A stretch of 8,115 nucleotides of DNA from Candidatus Gastranaerophilales bacterium (GTDB lineage Bacteria > Cyanobacteriota > Vampirovibrionia > Gastranaerophilales > Gastranaerophilaceae): assembly GCA_021199975.1 (NCBI GenBank), contig JAJQHF010000136.1, forward strand, positions 1 through 8,115, given 5' to 3'. Positions 5,205 to 8,115 of this stretch are shown here, piece by piece. Position 1 is the stretch's first letter. Every line of letters starts with the position of its first letter. Both the position numbers and the translations under genes were made by a program. A model generated the notes under the pieces. It was not told the origin of the DNA. It made no database searches and worked only from the letters and a program-made list of their open reading frames with translations.

Positions 5205-5816
5205 TTATAATTTTGTCTTTTCAACAGCAGCCTTTGCCCGTTTTGTTATTTCATTTAAATCCGCATCTTTATATAAAGCCCTGCCTATCCCTACGGCTTT
5301 TGCTCCGGCTTTAAGATAAGAAGGTATATCATCAATTTTAATACTGCCTGCGGCTATAACATTTATAAATTTCATAGGTCTAAGCATATCTTCAATGTAT
5401 TCTGCACCGCCCATGGGGTTTGAAGGAGAAATTTTTATAAGTCTTGTTCTTGCCTTCCAAGCCGAATATGCTTCATTAGGAGTAGTTGCGGTCATTATCA
5501 AAGGTATTCTTTGGCTTTTACACAACCTTACAAGATTCATTTGAAAAACAGGAGAAACCACCACGTCAGCACCCGATTCTATTGCAATTTGAGCCTGTCT
5601 TTGCGTTATTATTCCGCCTGCCATAATCATAGGTCTGTCATTTTGTTTTGTTATACTTTCAATAATCTTTACCGTATCAGGAGAGTCAATAACAATCTCA
5701 ATAATACTTATACCGCCTTGCGTTAATGCTTTTATTATATCTTTAATGTCATTCGGCTCTTGCATTCTTAATACTGCAAAAACTTTTTCAGCGGAAATTT
5801 TTTCAATCGGATTCAT
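5205..5816 (-). CDS. KDPG/KHG aldolase-family protein with a divergent active site
   Basis: This 203-residue protein has the length and (beta/alpha)8 pattern of the class I aldolases that cleave 2-keto-3-deoxy-6-phosphogluconate or 4-hydroxy-2-oxoglutarate to pyruvate plus an aldehyde. Seen: VFAVLR (12-17) as in the family's first strand, GGISIIEIVIDSP (34-46) with Glu40 where the catalytic Glu lies, SGADVVVSP (81-89), and IPLIMTATTPNEA (104-116). Lys128 in LIKISPSN aligns with the Schiff-base lysine of the usual K-FFPAE motif. Several conserved positions differ. The glycine-rich GAGTV motif is MAGGI here, the Arg after EVTL is replaced by Asp, FFPAE is ISPSN, and PTGGI is AAGSI. It may therefore accept another 2-keto acid or a non-phosphorylated substrate; this is inference from motif comparison by memory. 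It starts 3 nt after cdaA with only a weak AAGAAAG ribosome-binding site, so it is probably translated by coupling. No Entner-Doudoroff dehydratase (edd) is next to it. Confidence 0.75.
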   Translation of the reverse strand: MNPIEKISAEKVFAVLRMQEPNDIKDIIKALTQGGISIIEIVIDSPDTVKIIESITKQNDRPMIMAGGIITQRQAQIAIESGADVVVSPVFQMNLVRLCKSQRIPLIMTATTPNEAYSAWKARTRLIKISPSNPMGGAEYIEDMLRPMKFINVIAAGSIKIDDIPSYLKAGAKAVGIGRALYKDADLNEITKRAKAAVEKTKL

Positions 5817-5819
5817 AAT

Positions 5820-6722
5820 TTATTTCTTTCTTAATTTCAGGAAGTTTTGAAAAAATGCGTTCTCTGTTTTATCAGAATCTTCTTCCCCTATAATTACTCC
5901 CAAGTCTTCTTTAAATTTAGTTATATCATCATATTTTCTAAGAATTCCGTCTATTGCAATTGAAATATCGCCTGTTTCTTCCGAAACAACAATGCAGGCG
6001 GAATCTGATATTTCGCTTGCCCCTATTGCCGCTCTGTGCCTGGTGCCGTATCTCCAGCTTAATTTAGGATCCTCAGTTAGCGGAAGCAATACACCTGCCG
6101 CTAATATTTTATCTTTATGGATTACCATTGCACCGTCATGAAGAGGGGTATTAGGGAAAAATACGGTTAATATTAATTCAGCTGAAATATCTGCATTTAT
6201 ATCCGTTCCCACTTCATTATAAAAAGATTTATCCTCTTCTTTCTGCACTACTATAAGAGCACCTCTTTTAACCCTGCTGCAATATTTTACCGCTTCGGTT
6301 ATTTCTTTTATAACATTTGTTTTTTGCTCATCTTTGCTGTCTTTCTTAAAATTAAAAAAGTTTTTAGCAACAAACTTTGTCTGTCCCAAATGAACAAGAA
6401 GCTTTCTTAATTCCGGCTGGAATACTATTACAAGAGATAATAAAAGACCGTTTAATAAATACTGCGCTATCTGACCTAAAATTTGAAATTCAAGTGCAAT
6501 TAATACGGCACTGAATACCCAGGCGGAAATTAAAAATAATAAAATCCCTCTTACCAGTTTTTCTGATTGAGTATTTCTTATAAATTTCATGTACAAATAT
6601 GCTATAACAAGAATTACAATAAGAATTTGCAAAAAATCCTTTACAGAAAAAGCGGCAGGGTTGTTAACAAGAGAACCTCCCGTAAAAAAATCTCTGTAAA
6701 TATTCAATATTGTATCAAGCAT
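5820..6722 (-). CDS. cdaA: Membrane-bound diadenylate cyclase, CdaA type (c-di-AMP synthase)
   Basis: CdaA condenses two ATP into cyclic di-AMP, a second messenger that controls potassium and osmolyte balance and cell-wall homeostasis. The 300 residues have the CdaA layout. Three hydrophobic segments lie at about 30-48, 57-77 and 83-101, followed by the FQPELRKLL junction (101-109), a linker, and the DAC domain (about 135-270). The domain shows RGALIVV (153-159), the DGA motif (196-198, in TPLHDGAMVI), AAGVLLPLTED (208-218) and the RHR motif (228-230, in GTRHRAAIGASE), so the active site looks intact. The charged end is typical of the family. The gene starts 4 nt after lysA, with AGG only at about 14 nt, suggesting translational coupling. 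No cdaR-like regulatory partner follows it. The lysA-cdaA pairing resembles cyanobacterial gene order as I remember it. Confidence 0.95.
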   Translation of the reverse strand: MLDTILNIYRDFFTGGSLVNNPAAFSVKDFLQILIVILVIAYLYMKFIRNTQSEKLVRGILLFLISAWVFSAVLIALEFQILGQIAQYLLNGLLLSLVIVFQPELRKLLVHLGQTKFVAKNFFNFKKDSKDEQKTNVIKEITEAVKYCSRVKRGALIVVQKEEDKSFYNEVGTDINADISAELILTVFFPNTPLHDGAMVIHKDKILAAGVLLPLTEDPKLSWRYGTRHRAAIGASEISDSACIVVSEETGDISIAIDGILRKYDDITKFKEDLGVIIGEEDSDKTENAFFQNFLKLRKK

Positions 6723-6726
6723 TTAT

Positions 6727-8052
6727 TTAATTTAACCTGTCCGGAATTATATCATTTTCACATAATTGTTCATACGACTGTCTATTAATTATGATATCAG
6801 AATTTCCATTATTTACAAGTACTGCAGCCGATTTTAATACTCTGTTATAATTGCTCGACATAGAATAGCCGTATGCCCCTGTTGTATAGAAACAGATTGT
6901 ATCGCCCTCTTCTATTTCGGGAAGCATAATATCTTTAGCTAATATATCTCCTGATTCACAATGTTTTCCTGCTATTGTAACTTTTTCGCAGGCTTCTCCT
7001 TTCGGATTATTTGCAATTTCTACGGTATATTCGGCTTCATAAAGGCTTGGACGGGCATTATCCGACATACCGCCATCTACAGCCTGATATTTTCTTCCTT
7101 TTGGCACTTGTTTTGAACTTCCTGCAGTATATAGAGTTACTCCAGCCGTACCTACCACACTTCTTCCGGGTTCTATAAATATTGAAGGTTCTTCTATCTC
7201 GTATTTATCCGAATGAATTTTAACGGAGTTTATAATAGTTTCAGCTATTTCATATATAGAAACGGGCGTATCCTTTTCCGTATATTTTATTCCTAAACCG
7301 CCGCCAATATTAACTTCATGCAGAGTAATCCCGTATTTATCTTTTATTCTTTTTATTTCTTTAAAGATTACGCCTACTTCATCAAAATAAACATTTTTTT
7401 CAAATATTTGAGAGCCTATATGGGCATGAAGCCCCGATAAATTGAGGTTAGAATACTCATCTCTTATTAACTCGACAGCTTCATCCAATCTTGTTAAATC
7501 AAATCCGAATTTTGAATCCAAATGTCCTGTTTGAATATACTTATGGGTATGACACTCAATTCCGGGGGTTATTCTTAATAATATTCTTACGGTTTTGTTC
7601 TGTGACTTTGCAATATCGTTAAGTAATGCCAATTCAAAAAAATTATCGACAGACACGGTTCCGACTCCGCATTCCAAGGCATAATTTAACTCATCATAAG
7701 ATTTATTATTTCCGTTAAACAGAGTTTTTGACATATCAAAACCTGATGATTTCGCAGTATAAATTTCTCCGCCCGAGCATAAATCCAAGCCAAACTCTTC
7801 CTGTTCCATAATTTTACAAACAGCCTTTGTCATAAATGCTTTTGCCGCAAACATCATATTTATATTTTTACAGCTTTTAAATGCATCTTTATAGCTTCTT
7901 GTTATTGACCGAATTGTAGCTTCATCAAATACATACAAAGGAGTTCCGTATTTATTTGCAAGTTCAACTAAATCACATCCTCCTATTTCAATATTTCCGT
8001 TTTGATTAATTTTTGTTGTAATCGGTTTTATATCCTGATTTGCAGTTTTCAT
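6727..8052 (-). CDS. lysA: Diaminopimelate decarboxylase (last step of lysine synthesis)
   Basis: LysA is a PLP fold-III decarboxylase that turns meso-diaminopimelate into L-lysine and CO2. The 441 residues fit the family. Seen: GTPLYVFDEATI (36-47), the Schiff-base Lys71 in MMFAAKAF, CSGGEIYTA (92-100), the HAHIGSQI motif (209-216), the phosphate-binding GGGLG (250-254), EPGRS (294-298), VDGGMSDNARPSLY (325-338), the substrate-pocket CESGD (365-369) that includes the catalytic Cys365, and GAYGYSMSSNYN (392-403). These features separate it from ornithine/arginine decarboxylases, which lack this exact CESGD context. The ATG at 8052 has a strong AAGGAGA Shine-Dalgarno (8063-8057). It is the first gene of a four-gene run. 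Lysine supply and the diaminopimelate drain from cell-wall synthesis fit with the downstream c-di-AMP gene, but direct cross-regulation is not visible. Confidence 0.96.
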   Translation of the reverse strand: MKTANQDIKPITTKINQNGNIEIGGCDLVELANKYGTPLYVFDEATIRSITRSYKDAFKSCKNINMMFAAKAFMTKAVCKIMEQEEFGLDLCSGGEIYTAKSSGFDMSKTLFNGNNKSYDELNYALECGVGTVSVDNFFELALLNDIAKSQNKTVRILLRITPGIECHTHKYIQTGHLDSKFGFDLTRLDEAVELIRDEYSNLNLSGLHAHIGSQIFEKNVYFDEVGVIFKEIKRIKDKYGITLHEVNIGGGLGIKYTEKDTPVSIYEIAETIINSVKIHSDKYEIEEPSIFIEPGRSVVGTAGVTLYTAGSSKQVPKGRKYQAVDGGMSDNARPSLYEAEYTVEIANNPKGEACEKVTIAGKHCESGDILAKDIMLPEIEEGDTICFYTTGAYGYSMSSNYNRVLKSAAVLVNNGNSDIIINRQSYEQLCENDIIPDRLN

Positions 8053-8056
8053 ACTA

Positions 8057-8063
8057 TCTCCTT
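8057..8063 (-). promoter_or_regulatory. Strong Shine-Dalgarno of lysA
   Basis: AAGGAGA on the minus strand, 4 nt before the ATG at 8052, is the best ribosome-binding site in the window and marks the head of the operon. The remaining bases (8064-8115) are very A/T-rich and contain TAAAAT and TATAAA strings that could be -10 boxes, but any -35 would lie at or beyond the window edge, so no promoter is called. Confidence 0.7.
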
Positions 8064-8115
8064 ATATCTAATCTAGTGTAATATCCGCTAAATTTTTTTT
8101 TATAATTTTAACATA

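Noticed and set aside
3758..5224. Longer gcvPB start at the TTG at 5224
   Set aside because: It would overlap the preceding gene and lacks a ribosome-binding site, whereas the ATG at 5191 has AGAGGG at 5 nt.
5511..5726. Plus-strand 71-codon ORF opposite the aldolase-like gene
   Set aside because: It is fully antisense to a gene with clear family features and has a composition typical of a reverse frame.
6567..6788. Plus-strand 73-codon ORF across the cdaA start and lysA end
   Set aside because: It is antisense to both real genes and has no ribosome-binding site or motif.
1..8115. CRISPR arrays, insertion sequences, phage genes or attachment sites
   Set aside because: No regularly spaced repeats, transposase or integrase motifs, or tRNA-adjacent direct repeats were seen on either strand.

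Overview
This window looks like chromosome from an AT-rich, probably anaerobic bacterium (roughly one third G+C by eye). The best guess is a non-photosynthetic relative of Cyanobacteria (Melainabacteria, Gastranaerophilales type). Three things support this, none decisively. A diaminopimelate decarboxylase gene lies directly upstream of a CdaA-type diadenylate cyclase gene, an order I remember from cyanobacteria; in Firmicutes cdaA sits with cdaR and glmM. The Fe-S scaffold is a full three-domain NifU next to a NifS-type desulfurase. Glycine dehydrogenase is the split, two-subunit form. A low-GC Firmicute or another anaerobic lineage is not excluded.

Layout, right to left, because most genes are on the minus strand. 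(1) A tight four-gene run, 8052 down to 3758: lysA, cdaA, a KDPG/KHG-aldolase-like gene and gcvPB, with gaps of only 4, 3 and 13 nt, so very likely one operon. (2) After a 118-nt gap containing a -10-like box come nifU (3639 to 2824) and nifS (2820 to 1612), 3 nt apart. (3) A 134-nt convergent intergenic region holds stacked inverted repeats, including a perfect 16-bp A/T-rich hairpin that can terminate from both sides. (4) A plus-strand gene for an unrecognised exported protein (866-1477) has promoter elements so close to its ATG that the transcript should be leaderless. (5) A 178-nt divergent intergenic region contains a perfect 12-bp-arm palindrome. (6) A minus-strand gene for an unrecognised membrane-anchored protein (97-687) is followed 12 nt later by the first 28 codons of another protein with a hydrophobic N-terminus, cut by the window edge.

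The genes cover lysine/cell-wall precursor synthesis (LysA), c-di-AMP signalling (CdaA), glycine cleavage (GcvPB), an aldolase of uncertain substrate, and Fe-S cluster assembly (NifS delivers sulfur to NifU). No nitrogenase gene is present, so NifUS is read here as the general Fe-S machinery.

I see no tRNA, rRNA, CRISPR array, transposase or phage gene. Most of the window is ordinary housekeeping sequence. The less explained parts are the left 1.6 kb (two unknown envelope proteins and structured intergenic DNA) and the aldolase-like gene inside the lysA-cdaA operon. I did not find a convincing new multi-gene system. Three gene starts were reassigned or questioned from ribosome-binding sites: nifU, gcvPB and the gene at 97-687.
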